Below, one piece after another: positions 46,719-55,073 of a DNA stretch of 64,000 bases. A program made the translations under genes and the position numbers. Origin of the DNA: CAVVST01 sp963750995 (GTDB taxonomy: Bacteria > Acidobacteriota > Vicinamibacteria > Vicinamibacterales > UBA2999); NCBI GenBank assembly GCA_963750995.1, contig CAVVST010000005.1, forward strand, positions 1,054,001-1,118,000, given 5' to 3'. The stretch's first letter is position 1. Each line of letters begins with the position of its first letter. The notes beneath the pieces were generated by a model, which saw nothing but the letters and a program-made list of their open reading frames with translations, was not told the DNA's origin and searched no databases.

Positions 46719-46747
46719 ATTAGACCGGACGGCGTCGTCAATTGCAA
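46719..46747 (-). promoter_or_regulatory. Candidate promoter of the IorAB-type operon
   Basis: On the minus strand TTGCAA (46747-46742) and TCTAAT (46724-46719) are separated by exactly 17 bases and lie 25 bases before the 2Fe-2S gene start. TTGCAA is itself a palindrome. The 72-base region is shared with the divergent mltB gene. Confidence 0.45.
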
Positions 46748-46766
46748 GGGCTGGCGGCCGTCCATA

Positions 46767-47773
46767 ATGAATTCGTGCGTCTGTTCGCTGTTCGTCCTCG
46801 CTGCTGCGCTGCATCCAGGCGCCGCAGGAACCGATCAGCGCAGCCGCCGCCGTTCGACGAGTGGCTGCAGGCGCTGATGGCCGAGGCCCGGGAGCGCGGT
46901 TACAGCGACGCGCTCGTCCAGCAGGCGCTCGGCAGCGTCGAGCCGCTTCCCCGCGTCATCCAGAACGACCGCTCCCAGGCCGAGCTGGTCGTCGGGTTCG
47001 ACCGCTATTACACCCGTCGGGTCACGCCGGCGGTCGTGCGCCGCGGCCGCGACCTCGCCCGCGAGCACCGCACCGTCCTCGGACGCATCGAATCCGAGTA
47101 CGACGTCCAGCGCCGCTTCGTCATGGCGATCTGGGGCATCGAAACGCGCTACGGCCGGGTAACCGGCAACACGCCGGTCTTCCAGGCGCTCGCCACGCTC
47201 GCGTGGGAGCCGCGGCGCGCCGAGTACTTCCGCGGCGAATTGTTCAACGCGCTGTCGATGGTGTCGAAAGGCTATATCGATACCAGGACGATGACGGGAT
47301 CGTGGGCGGGTGCGATGGGCCAACCCCAGTTCATGCCGTCGAGCTACCTGAAGTTCGCCGAGGATTTCGATCACGACGGGCGGCGCGACATCTGGCGATC
47401 GACGCCCGACGCGCTGGCGTCGATCGCCAACTATCTCGAGGAATGGGGCTGGGACGACGAGTTCACGTGGGGCCGCGAGGTGCGCGTCACGCCTGCGGTG
47501 CGGGCGCGCATCGACCAGGAGACGACGAAGCGGGCCGAAGGCTGTTTCGCGATGCGGAACATGACGGAGCGGATCCCGCTGACCGAATGGCAGGAACTCG
47601 GCGTCCGGCTGCCGAACGGCGGGGCGCTGCCGAAGAGTGACGTGAAGGCCGGGCTCGTCACGACGGACCGGCGGACGTTCCTGGCGTACGAAAACTACGA
47701 TGCGATCCTGCGCTACAACTGCGCGCACTACTACGCGCTGACCGTGGCGCTGCTCGCCGATCAGATCCGATAA
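46767..47773 (+). CDS. Lytic murein transglycosylase, MltB-like (frameshift near 46845)
   Basis: From ATG 46767 (MNSCVCSLFVLAAALHPGAAG), a Sec-type signal peptide. Frame is lost in the CCGCCGCCG run near 46845. The mature part is PPPFDEWLQALMAEARERGY, then FVMAIWGIETRYG with the catalytic Glu, SWAGAMGQPQFMPSSYLKFAEDFDHDG, D-I-W-R-S-T-P-D-A-L-A-S-I-A-N-Y, and L-R-Y-N-C-A-H-Y-Y-A-L-T-V-A near the end. These are the hallmarks of the MltB family, which cleaves glycan strands with anhydro product formation. About 335 residues restored. It is transcribed divergently from the molybdenum enzyme. Confidence 0.9.
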
Positions 47774-47776
47774 GGC

Positions 47777-47885
47777 CGAACCACGACGTTCACGACGACA
47801 CGAATTCGGTGAAGCCAGTCGTGGCCGTCGTGCCGTCGTGGTTTGAATCCGTTGTGACTTGTGACTTGGGCCTTGTGCCTCGTCA
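47777..47885. repeat. Two adjacent intergenic repeat elements
   Basis: Positions 47777-47848 hold a second copy of the CCACGACG.../CGTCGTGG inverted element (compare 43890-43967), with GTCGTGCCGTCGTGGTTTG at the right. Directly after it, 47851-47880 reads CTTGTGACTTGGGCCTTGTGCC. This is related to the CTTGTGACTTGT and AAGGCACAAGG pieces at 63600-63678. They lie between the convergent ends of mltB and the TonB receptor gene. Confidence 0.55.
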
Positions 47886-50800
47886 GAAAACAAACTTCAA
47901 CGCTAACTGCACCACCCGCGGATCGCCGGCGGACGTAATCGTGCCGAACGCCGCTGATCCGACCGTGGTGTTGGGCGCGCCGAGCGGCGGCGTGTTCGTG
48001 GCGTTGAACACCTCCGCGCGAAACTCCAGCGCGTTGCCGCCTGACAGCGGCAGACGACGCATCAGGGCGAGATCGAGGTTGCGGTAGCCAGGCCCGCGGA
48101 CCGGGTTCCGGGAGCTCGTCCCGAGCGTGAAGGGGGCCGCCGCGGCGAAGGCACTGGTGTTGAACCACCGGCTGACGGACCGCTCGTCTGAAGGCAGCTC
48201 CGGATCGCCGACCAGGTTCGGCCGCTGGGTGCCGAAGCCGGCGAACGCGTTGTTGTTGGTGGTCTGGCTGATCGCGAGCGGAATCCCCGATTGCAGCGTG
48301 ACCACACCGGTGAGCGTCCAGTCGTTGACGAGCGCCCCGAAGACACCGCCTGCGCGACTGCGACGATTGGACCCCCATGGGAGATCCCATACCGCTGAGG
48401 TGACGAACACATGCGGGATGTCGCCGTTCGAGTAGTCGCGTTCGAGGCGGCGATTGAAACCGTCGGCCACCGGAAAGTTGGCAACCGGACCGGTCAGGAT
48501 CGACGCATCGAAGACCGACGATGCGTCGTCCATCAGCTTCGACCGGGTATAGCTGACGAGATACGACAACCCACTTGAAAAGCGTTGTTCGAGCTTGACG
48601 TAGGCGCCGTGATAGACGGTCGTGCCCACGTTGTTACGGTACAGGCTGACCGTCGTGTACTGCGGATACGGCTTGAGGAGCTGGGCAACCGGGATCGTCG
48701 GGTCTCCAAGCGAGGACGACCGCGGGATGACGCCGAAATACGGGTTCGGGACTCTCTGCTGCAGCGCGGCGCCCTGGGCCAACTGTTCGGCGGTCAGCTG
48801 GTTCAGGTTGGTGTCGGGAATGCCCACATGGGTGATTTTCGATCCTGTATACGCGACCTCCACGGAGAGGTCGGCGGTCAGCTCGCGTTGCACCGAGGTG
48901 TTCCACTGCTGGACGTAGCCAGAACCCAGGTCGCGATCGACCGCGAAGACGCCCTGGCCGATCCCCGCCGTGGGGGTCAACGGAATCGGCTCGACGCTGG
49001 GGCCGCGGGCCATCGTGAACGCCGGCGTGATGTTGTCGAGGGTGCGCTGAGACACGGTCTGCAGGAACGGGAACACTGGTGTCGTAAACGGCGTGGTAAT
49101 GCCCGCCATTTCGATCCAGACCATGCCGTAGCCGACGCGCGCGACGGTCTTATCGGTCACGCGGCCGACAACGCCGAGGCGGGGCCCGAAATTGCGCTTG
49201 TGCAGCTGCCGGGCGGCCCGTGGCTGGCCGTCGCGGCCCAGGAATTCGAGCTGCCGCGTCTCGAGATTGAAGACCGCCGCCTGGTCGTTCTCCTCGGTGG
49301 ACGGGAAGTTGAGCGTGTACCGCACGCCCGCGTTCAGGGTCAGGCGGTCGGAGGGGCGCCAGTCGTCCTGGATGAAGTATTCCTCCCAGTGCGCCCGATT
49401 CCGGATCTCGTCCTGCTGCAAATCTATTGAGAATTCCTGGACCTGGCCCAGGAGAAAGCTCGCCAGCGGCGTGCCGGTATTCGCTACGCCGGGCAGATCG
49501 CTGAACAGGTTACTGAAGGTGAACGACCCGGTCGGCGAGGGCGGCTGCAGCACGTTGAGCCGCTCCCAGCGAAGGTCGGCTCCCATCTTGAACGTGTGGC
49601 GACCCGTCAGCCAGGTGAGCGAGTCGGCGATCTGCGTCACGCTGGTGCTGAAATTGGACGCCGTATTAGGCGGCGATCCGAGTTGCTGATATCCGCCAAT
49701 CAGGAACGTCGGCAGGGTGTTTGGGAAACGCGCATTCGAAGGGATGCCGGGCAACCCCAGACTCGCCGATGCCGTGCCGCCGAGTGCCGCGGCCGTGCGG
49801 TCCACGGCGCGCCGCGTATCGCCGATCCGCAGCTCGTTGAGCACATCGTTCGAAAACGTGCGCTGGTAACTGGTCGCCAACGACGAGGAGGTGGTGTCCT
49901 GCGGCCCCAGCGTCCCGGCAGTCAAGCCACTGCCCTCGGGCAATGGCGCCACGGGAATGAACTCCTCCCGAAATCGAGTGAAGCGCGCAAACACCTGGTC
50001 GCGATTGGTGGCGAATCGATGATCGACGCGAAGGCTGAACTGGTCCTGATCGACGGATTCATCGCCGACCCGGCGGTAGTTGTTGGCCGTGCCGGCGCTG
50101 GTCGGCGGCGGATATCGCTCGAGCAGCGCCCGGGCGACGGGATCCATCCGTTCGAGTGGAATCGTGTTGCCGGAGAACGGGCTGCGCCCGGCGCCGCCAG
50201 TGGCGGGATCGTAGATTGCCGGGACCCTGCCGCCGATGGCTTCGGTGAACACACCCTGGCGCTGCAGCAGCGTCGGGACCGTGGAGATCACCGTCCGCCC
50301 GATGGTCTGCCGCTGCCCCTGGTAGTCGACGAAGAAAAACGTCTGATCCCGCGCGAATCGGTCCGCCGGCGACGCCCCGAACTGGTTGCGGCGAAATCGC
50401 GGTTTGGCGGCCGTGGGCGAGGCGAAGAAGTTTCGCGCGTTCAGCGCCTCGTGCCGGGTGAATTCGAAGGCGCTGCCGCGAAAGACATTGCTCCCGGACT
50501 TGGTCGTCAGGTTCACGACCCCGCCGTTGAAGCGGCCGAACTCGGCGGGCGGGCTGTTACTCTCGATCTTGAATTCCTGGATCGCGTCGACGTTTGGAAA
50601 GAAGGCCACCTGTCCGGGTTCCGGCTGCAGCACCGAGATGCCGTCGAACAGGTATTCGTTGGTACGAGGCCGTCCGCCGTTGATGCGTGGGAACGGCGCC
50701 GCCGGAGCGGGTGGTACGGCCACGCCGGGCGCCAGCGTCGCCAACGTAATAAAGCTGCGTCCGTTGAGCGGGAGGTCGACGACCCGCCGGTTGTCGATCA

Positions 50801-51218
50801 CATGGCCGAGTCCCGACGTCTCGCTGCGGAGCAACGGCGCATCTGCGGTGACGGTGATCGCTTCGGCGACCGACCCCACTTCCAGTTGCAGGTCGAGCCG
50901 GACGTTCTCGCCGGTGGCGAGTCGGACACCATCCCGGGCCAGCGGCCGGAATCCGCCCAACTCGACGAGCGCCCGATACGTGCCGGGGGCCAGCCCGGTG
51001 ACCACATATGTTCCTTCAGCGCCGGTCACCACCGTACGGGACAGGTTCGTGCCCACCGCGGTGACGGTGACCGAGGCCTCCGGAACCGAGACGCCCGCCT
51101 GATCCGTCACGCTCCCGGTTAGTGTTCCTCCCCCAATCTGCGCCACGGCCTGCGACGACAGCACCGCGGAGAGCACCGCCGCCAGGCACACGGACACCCA
51201 CCACCGGATCCCGCTCAT
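47883..51218 (-). CDS. TonB-dependent receptor, Oar-like, with carboxypeptidase-regulatory-like domain
   Basis: An intact protein of 1111 residues. Signal peptide (residues 1-27), then a carboxypeptidase-regulatory-like beta-sandwich near 33-110 (TGSVTDQAGVSVPEASVTVT, ARDGVRLATGENVRLD). The plug domain has VVDLPLNGRSFITLATLAPG near 150 and NRRVVDLP. The barrel is long and ends VVQLALKFVF with a terminal Phe. Oar-like receptors of this layout are abundant in Acidobacteriota, with unknown ligands (possibly polymers or peptides). It stands alone with repeat elements on both sides. No frameshift. Confidence 0.9.
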   Translation of the reverse strand: MSGIRWWVSVCLAAVLSAVLSSQAVAQIGGGTLTGSVTDQAGVSVPEASVTVTAVGTNLSRTVVTGAEGTYVVTGLAPGTYRALVELGGFRPLARDGVRLATGENVRLDLQLEVGSVAEAITVTADAPLLRSETSGLGHVIDNRRVVDLPLNGRSFITLATLAPGVAVPPAPAAPFPRINGGRPRTNEYLFDGISVLQPEPGQVAFFPNVDAIQEFKIESNSPPAEFGRFNGGVVNLTTKSGSNVFRGSAFEFTRHEALNARNFFASPTAAKPRFRRNQFGASPADRFARDQTFFFVDYQGQRQTIGRTVISTVPTLLQRQGVFTEAIGGRVPAIYDPATGGAGRSPFSGNTIPLERMDPVARALLERYPPPTSAGTANNYRRVGDESVDQDQFSLRVDHRFATNRDQVFARFTRFREEFIPVAPLPEGSGLTAGTLGPQDTTSSSLATSYQRTFSNDVLNELRIGDTRRAVDRTAAALGGTASASLGLPGIPSNARFPNTLPTFLIGGYQQLGSPPNTASNFSTSVTQIADSLTWLTGRHTFKMGADLRWERLNVLQPPSPTGSFTFSNLFSDLPGVANTGTPLASFLLGQVQEFSIDLQQDEIRNRAHWEEYFIQDDWRPSDRLTLNAGVRYTLNFPSTEENDQAAVFNLETRQLEFLGRDGQPRAARQLHKRNFGPRLGVVGRVTDKTVARVGYGMVWIEMAGITTPFTTPVFPFLQTVSQRTLDNITPAFTMARGPSVEPIPLTPTAGIGQGVFAVDRDLGSGYVQQWNTSVQRELTADLSVEVAYTGSKITHVGIPDTNLNQLTAEQLAQGAALQQRVPNPYFGVIPRSSSLGDPTIPVAQLLKPYPQYTTVSLYRNNVGTTVYHGAYVKLEQRFSSGLSYLVSYTRSKLMDDASSVFDASILTGPVANFPVADGFNRRLERDYSNGDIPHVFVTSAVWDLPWGSNRRSRAGGVFGALVNDWTLTGVVTLQSGIPLAISQTTNNNAFAGFGTQRPNLVGDPELPSDERSVSRWFNTSAFAAAAPFTLGTSSRNPVRGPGYRNLDLALMRRLPLSGGNALEFRAEVFNATNTPPLGAPNTTVGSAAFGTITSAGDPRVVQLALKFVF

Positions 51219-51320
51219 CCGACGAAAACTCTAGATCGGACTGAGACGAGATTCAACTCGACTCAATCCGACTTAACTGTATTGGATACTCGGCGAAGTC
51301 CGTCTGAGCTGGTTCTGATG

Positions 51321-51377
51321 ACGTAGTGTCCGGCTTTAGCCGGACTCGGCGGGTCCGCCTGAAGGCGGACACTACGT
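51321..51377. repeat. Composite GTCCGGCTTTAGCCGGAC hairpin element
   Basis: ACGTAGTGTCCG at the left mirrors CGGACACTACGT at the right. Inside are two smaller hairpins, TCCGGCTTTAGCCGGA and GTCCGCCTGAAGGCGGAC, giving a cruciform-like 57-base element. Related units occur at 54501-54604 and 61461-61536. It lies between modC and the TonB receptor start, in a gap that otherwise has only AT-richer sequence without clear promoter. Confidence 0.7.
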
Positions 51378-51394
51378 ACTCGTGAAAACGGGCG

Positions 51395-52534
51395 CTAGGA
51401 CACTGTCGTGGTTCTCGGCATCGGTCGGGCGCCGGCGGGCTCGCGCTCCACCAGTCGAATCGAGACCGACTTGATTAGAGCGAAGACGCGCCGGCCTGCG
51501 GTGATGCCAAGCTTCTCGACGGCGTCGCGGGTGACCTCCGCGAGCAACAGAATGCGCCCGACGGCGATTTGCACGATGACGTGCTCGAACGCCGGATCGA
51601 CGTGAAGACCAGAGACGGTGCCCGGCAATGCGTTGTGGACGCTGAGGCCGTCCGGTTGGCCGGTTGCGAGGATCACCTCGCGCGCGGCGATACGGGCGCG
51701 GACGTCCGTGCCTGCTGCGACAACCCGGTCGGCGGCCAGCAGCGATCCGCCATCGAATGTCAGCTCCACGAGCCCGCGTTCGGGCAGCGTGCGTGTCACC
51801 CGCGCATCGAAGACTGACCCGAGTCCGACCGCCTCGCGGAGCCACGGCAGGTCAGGGCGGCTCGTCAACGTCGATAGTGCGCCGCAGGCCACGGCACGGC
51901 CATGCTCCAGGATGAGCGCGTGCGTCGCCAGCCGAACGACGTCCTCGAAGTCGTGAGTCACCAGAATCAGTGGAATGTCGAGCGTGCGCCGCAGTCCATC
52001 GATTTCCTCCTGAAGGCGCCGGCGAACGGCGCGGTCCACCGCGGCAAACGGCTCATCGAGCAGTAACACAGCGGGTTCGCGTGCGAGCGCCCGCGCCAGT
52101 GCGACCCGCTGCCGTTCACCACCCGAGAGTTGATGCGGACGGCGGGACGTCTGCTCGGACAAGTGCACCAGCGCGAGCAGCGACTCCGCGCGGCAGCGGC
52201 GCTCGGCGCGGGGGCGATGCCCGAGCGCGGTCATCACGTTCCCGAGCGCGGTCAAGTGGGGGAAGAGCGCGTACTCCTGAAAGACGAACCCCACGGCGCG
52301 GCGATGTGGGGCGGCAAAGATCCCCGACTGCGTGTCCGCCCAGGTGTCGGCGCCAGATTGCACGAGCGCGTCAACCGGCTGGTAGAGGCCGGCAATCGCG
52401 CGAAGAATCGTCGTCTTGCCGGCGCCCGACGGCCCGAAAATCGCGAGGACCTCGCCGGGCCCGCAGGAGAAGTCGACGTCGAGCGGCGTCGGGGCCGACT
52501 GGCGAAGCCTGACCGACAGGCGGCTGTCAGACAC
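51395..52534 (-). CDS. modC: Molybdate ABC transporter ATPase ModC
   Basis: 379 residues from GTG 52534. It has Walker A GPSGAGKTT, Q-loop FVFQEYALFPH, signature LSGGERQRVALARALA, Walker B VLLLDEPFAAVD and the H-loop VTHD. The C-terminal part (about 245-360) carries two TOBE/Mop-like units (NALPGTVSGLHVDPAFEHVIVQ), typical of ModC. Its start overlaps the modB stop by 8 bases. The 3' end lies close to a palindromic repeat. Confidence 0.92.
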   Translation of the reverse strand: MSDSRLSVRLRQSAPTPLDVDFSCGPGEVLAIFGPSGAGKTTILRAIAGLYQPVDALVQSGADTWADTQSGIFAAPHRRAVGFVFQEYALFPHLTALGNVMTALGHRPRAERRCRAESLLALVHLSEQTSRRPHQLSGGERQRVALARALAREPAVLLLDEPFAAVDRAVRRRLQEEIDGLRRTLDIPLILVTHDFEDVVRLATHALILEHGRAVACGALSTLTSRPDLPWLREAVGLGSVFDARVTRTLPERGLVELTFDGGSLLAADRVVAAGTDVRARIAAREVILATGQPDGLSVHNALPGTVSGLHVDPAFEHVIVQIAVGRILLLAEVTRDAVEKLGITAGRRVFALIKSVSIRLVEREPAGARPMPRTTTVS

Positions 52535-53196
52535 GCTGCCGACCCACCCGCCGCGACAGCGCCGTCGTGGCCATGAGCGTGGCGATCGAGACGACCAGGA
52601 GGGTCGCGGCCATCACGCCGGCGCTGCGGTCGTCGAACGCCTGCATCCGGTCGTAGATCGCCACGCTCAGGGTGCGCGTCTCGCCAGGCAGGTTGCCGCC
52701 GACCATCAACACCACGCCAAACTCGCCAAGAGTATGGGCAAACGTCAGAATCGCGGCGGTCAGAACGCCCGGGCGACGCGAGCGGGAGTTCGACGCGCAG
52801 AAATCGCTGCCATGGCGTCAGCCCGCAGCAGGCTGCCGCGTCGCGGACGTCCGGCGGAATCGCTTCGAAGCCGCGCTGAATCGGCTGGACGACAAAAGGA
52901 ATGTTGGCGATAGCGGAGGCGACCAGCAGCCCCTCGAACGAGAACGGCAACGACTGTCCGACGATGGCCTGGAACGCCTGGCCGAGCGGCGACCGCGCGC
53001 CGAACGTCACCAGCAGATAAAACCCGAGGACGGTCGGAGGCAGGACGAGAGGCACCGTGACGAGCGCCTCGACCAGCAGCTTCCCGCGAAAATCGCGAAC
53101 GGCGAGCAAGCGGCCAAACCAGACGCCGAATGGCAGAAGCACCATGACAGTGCCCGCACCGAGCCAGAGCGAAACACGGAGAGCCGTCCAGTCCAT
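52527..53196 (-). CDS. modB: Molybdate ABC transporter permease ModB (frameshift near 52768)
   Basis: From ATG 53196 (MDWTALRVSLWLGAGTVMVL). Membrane segments and the permease loop LVEALVTVPLVLPPTVLGFYLLV are typical of ModB. The EAA-type loop reads AACCGLTPWQRFLRVELPLA. Frame is lost near 52768, and it resumes TAAILTFAHTLGEFGVVLMVGGN, then TLLVVSIATLMATTAL, to a stop at 52527. About 224 residues. The gene lies 2 bases after modA and overlaps modC. Confidence 0.88.
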
Positions 53197-53198
53197 GG

Positions 53199-53984
53199 CT
53201 ATCGTGGCACCTCGTACCCGTGCTTTCGCAGGATCGCGCGCGCCGACGCGCTTTGAACGTAGGCGTAGAACTGTCTGGTCACGGCCCCCGCCCGTTTGAG
53301 CAGGACCATACGTTGGCGCAGCGGCGGATGATCGGCGGCCGGGATGACCGCGTACTTGCCGCGATCGGCAAACCCGGGGGCGAGCACCAGTGAATAGGCA
53401 ATCAGGCCGCCGACTGCATTGCCCGTCGTCGCGAACTGGGCCGCCTGCGCAATAGTGTCGCCCAGCACCAACTGCGGCCGGATCGCCTCCCACAACCCGC
53501 GCTTGCGCAGCACGGCTTCCGCCGCCTGGCCGTACGGCGCGACATCAGGGTTCGCAATTGCAAAGCGGCTTACCGCACCGGCCTTGAGCAGCCGAGCCAG
53601 CCCCTCGAGTCGCTCGTCGACGGTCAACGCGGAGCCGGTGGGCGCGAACAGCGCCAGCCGTCCACTCGCGTAGACCACGCCCGCATCAGGAGTCAGGCCG
53701 GCAGCGGTGAGCTGGTTGGGAAACTCTTCATCGGCCGCCAGGAACAGCTCAAATGGGGCACCATCGCGGATCTGGCGCGTGAGGGTACCGGACGCGCCGA
53801 ACACGACCTCGACGCGCGTAGCGCGCTCTCGGGCAAACTGATCCACGATCTCGGTCAGCGCGAAATTGAGGTTGGCCGCGGCGGCGATGGTCGGGGGGCG
53901 CTGGCCGGCCAATTCCGCGGCCGATCCCGGGATGATCGCCAGTGCGGCGAGCGCGACGCTCAAGCCTGTGGTGCGAAGCGACAT
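53199..53984 (-). CDS. modA: Molybdate-binding periplasmic protein ModA
   Basis: 261 residues with a signal peptide (MSLRTTGLSVALAALAIIPG). Binding-protein features: AAAANLNFALTEIVDQF, VVFGASGTLTRQI, GAPFELFLAADEEFP, VASGRLALF-type sequence, and FAIANPDVAPYGQAAEAVL. The Ser/Thr residues that bind the oxyanion are in the GASGTL loop. It opens the modABC operon and is divergent from a molybdenum-type regulator gene 50 bases away. Confidence 0.92.
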   Translation of the reverse strand: MSLRTTGLSVALAALAIIPGSAAELAGQRPPTIAAAANLNFALTEIVDQFARERATRVEVVFGASGTLTRQIRDGAPFELFLAADEEFPNQLTAAGLTPDAGVVYASGRLALFAPTGSALTVDERLEGLARLLKAGAVSRFAIANPDVAPYGQAAEAVLRKRGLWEAIRPQLVLGDTIAQAAQFATTGNAVGGLIAYSLVLAPGFADRGKYAVIPAADHPPLRQRMVLLKRAGAVTRQFYAYVQSASARAILRKHGYEVPR

Positions 53985-53987
53985 GTA

Positions 53988-54001
53988 CGTATAATGATAC
54001 G
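53988..54001. promoter_or_regulatory. Inverted repeat with TATAAT between modA and its regulator
   Basis: CGTATAATGATACG is an inverted repeat (CGTAT, four-base spacer, ATACG) at 53988-54001, and it contains TATAAT at 53990-53995. It lies in the 50-base gap between the divergent modA and HTH-Mop genes. A regulator bound here would cover a -10 for the regulator gene. It therefore is a plausible operator for autoregulation and for modABC control. Confidence 0.4.
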
Positions 54002-54034
54002 ATTCGGAACAATTTTGAAAGCGAAAGGAGTCGA

Positions 54035-54511
54035 ATGTCGCTGCTCACCGTGAGGGACGCAGCCGGGCAACTGGGCGTCGCGTATTCGACGCTCAAGCGC
54101 TGGGTGCTGACCGGGCACGTGCGCACCACTCGCACTGAAGGTGGACACCACCGGGTGTCGGATGCGGAGATCGCACGTCTGTTGGCACGTCAGCAGCCCG
54201 AAAAGAAACCCAAGCGACCGACCTCGACTGACGACGAGTCGTTCGAGGGGATCAGTGCGCGCAACCGTCTGCGCGGGTTCGTCGATGAGGTTCGCATCGA
54301 TGGCCTGCTCGCCCAGGTTCGATTGCGGGTGGGCGATCAGTCGCTGACCGCGGTGATTACTGCAGATGCCGTTAGCGCGCTGAAACTTCGACGTGGTGAC
54401 GATGCGCTCGCGATCATCAAGTCCACGGAAGTGATGATCGCAAAGCCGCGCAGGCCGCAAGTCGCAGGCAGGGCCCGGAGGCGGGCGCGAACGCACGCCA
54501 GGTCCGGCTGA
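54035..54511 (+). CDS. HTH-Mop (molybdopterin/molybdate-binding) transcriptional regulator
   Basis: 158 residues from ATG 54035 with GAAAGGAG as ribosome site. Residues 1-50 are a MerR/excisionase-like HTH (LLTVRDAAGQLGVAYSTLKRW, TEGGHHRVSDAEI). Residues 70-140 are a Mop/TOBE domain (SARNRLRGFVDEVRIDGLLA, LTAVITADAVSALKLRRGDD, AIIKSTEVMIAK). This is the known small regulator type next to mod operons. The last residues ARRRARTHARSG are encoded at the edge of a palindromic repeat that supplies the stop codon. It probably represses or tunes modABC by molybdate. Confidence 0.85.
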   Translation: MSLLTVRDAAGQLGVAYSTLKRWVLTGHVRTTRTEGGHHRVSDAEIARLLARQQPEKKPKRPTSTDDESFEGISARNRLRGFVDEVRIDGLLAQVRLRVGDQSLTAVITADAVSALKLRRGDDALAIIKSTEVMIAKPRRPQVAGRARRRARTHARSG

Positions 54512-54604
54512 AGCCGGACACTACGGCAGCCGGGTCCGGCTGAAGCCGGACACTACGGACGCTGTGCGGTTGTTTCTGTCGTAGTGTCCGGCTTCAGCCG
54601 GACT
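54501..54604. repeat. Cluster of three GTCCGGCTGAAGCCGGACACTACG elements
   Basis: Two direct copies (54501-54526 and 54533-54558) and one inverted copy (54581-54604) of GGTCCGGCTGAAGCCGGACA followed by CTACGG. The first overlaps the 3' end of the regulator gene. The third overlaps the 3' end of the hypothetical gene at 54553-55026, whose protein ends KVRLKPDTTTE. Each unit is a hairpin. Confidence 0.75.
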
Positions 54605-55026
54605 TTCAGGATCTCATCAATCAGAAACAGATCCGTCAGCAGAGCACGCAGGTGGATCGAGGCATTCAGGTTGTCCACGATCTGCGAGCTGATGGCGGTC
54701 TGCGCCAGGACCAGGTCGATCGCGGCGAGGCTGTCGCGCGCATCGCGGTCGAGGACGGCCCCGAACGGACGATAGCGGACCGGCTCGAGGCTCTCCCGCT
54801 CGACCAGCGAGAGATAGAGATCGCCAAGACCGTTGAGCGCCTCGGCAGCGCGCGTCAGGAATGCGCGGATCTGGCCGCCGGACTGGCTGCTGGCGTCGCC
54901 CGACACGCCCTGGGCGGCGTACGCCAGCATGAATTCGTAGGCCTCTTCGATTGTGTCGATGCGGATTCGCAGATCGTTCGATTCGTTCGGGGCGTTCGGA
55001 TCGTTCACGCCGTTCGGGTTGTTCAC
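54553..55026 (-). CDS. Hypothetical helical protein with Asn/Pro-repeat start, last gene of the oxidoreductase operon
   Basis: 157 residues from GTG 55026, which overlaps the inferred stop of the cytochrome b gene (GTGA). The first 18 residues (NNPNGVNDPNAPNESND) come from a 9-base repeat array. The rest (IDTIEEAYEFMLAYAAQG, FLTRAAEALNGLGDLYLSL, LLTDLFLIDEIL) is alpha-helical and soluble. The last 14 residues come from the palindromic repeat. The family is not recognised. It may be a cytoplasmic partner of the membrane cytochrome. Confidence 0.5.
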   Translation of the reverse strand: MNNPNGVNDPNAPNESNDLRIRIDTIEEAYEFMLAYAAQGVSGDASSQSGGQIRAFLTRAAEALNGLGDLYLSLVERESLEPVRYRPFGAVLDRDARDSLAAIDLVLAQTAISSQIVDNLNASIHLRALLTDLFLIDEILKVRLKPDTTTETTAQRP

Positions 55027-55073
55027 GAGCGAACGGGCTGAACGTCCGAACGATCCGAACGGACCGAACGATC
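54975..55073. repeat. Nine-base CGTTCGnnn array with inverted halves
   Basis: From 54975 the sequence runs with a 9-base period: CGTTCGATT, CGTTCGGGG, CGTTCGGAT, CGTTCACGC, CGTTCGGGT. Around 55025-55030 it flips to the complementary form: GAACGGGCT, GAACGTCC, GAACGATCC, GAACGGACC, GAACGATC. The two halves can pair into a long hairpin. It spans the end of the cytochrome b gene and the start of the hypothetical gene. Confidence 0.7.

Noticed and set aside
54975..55073. CRISPR array
   Set aside because: The period is 9 bases with inverted halves. There are no 25-40 base repeats with spacers and no cas genes.
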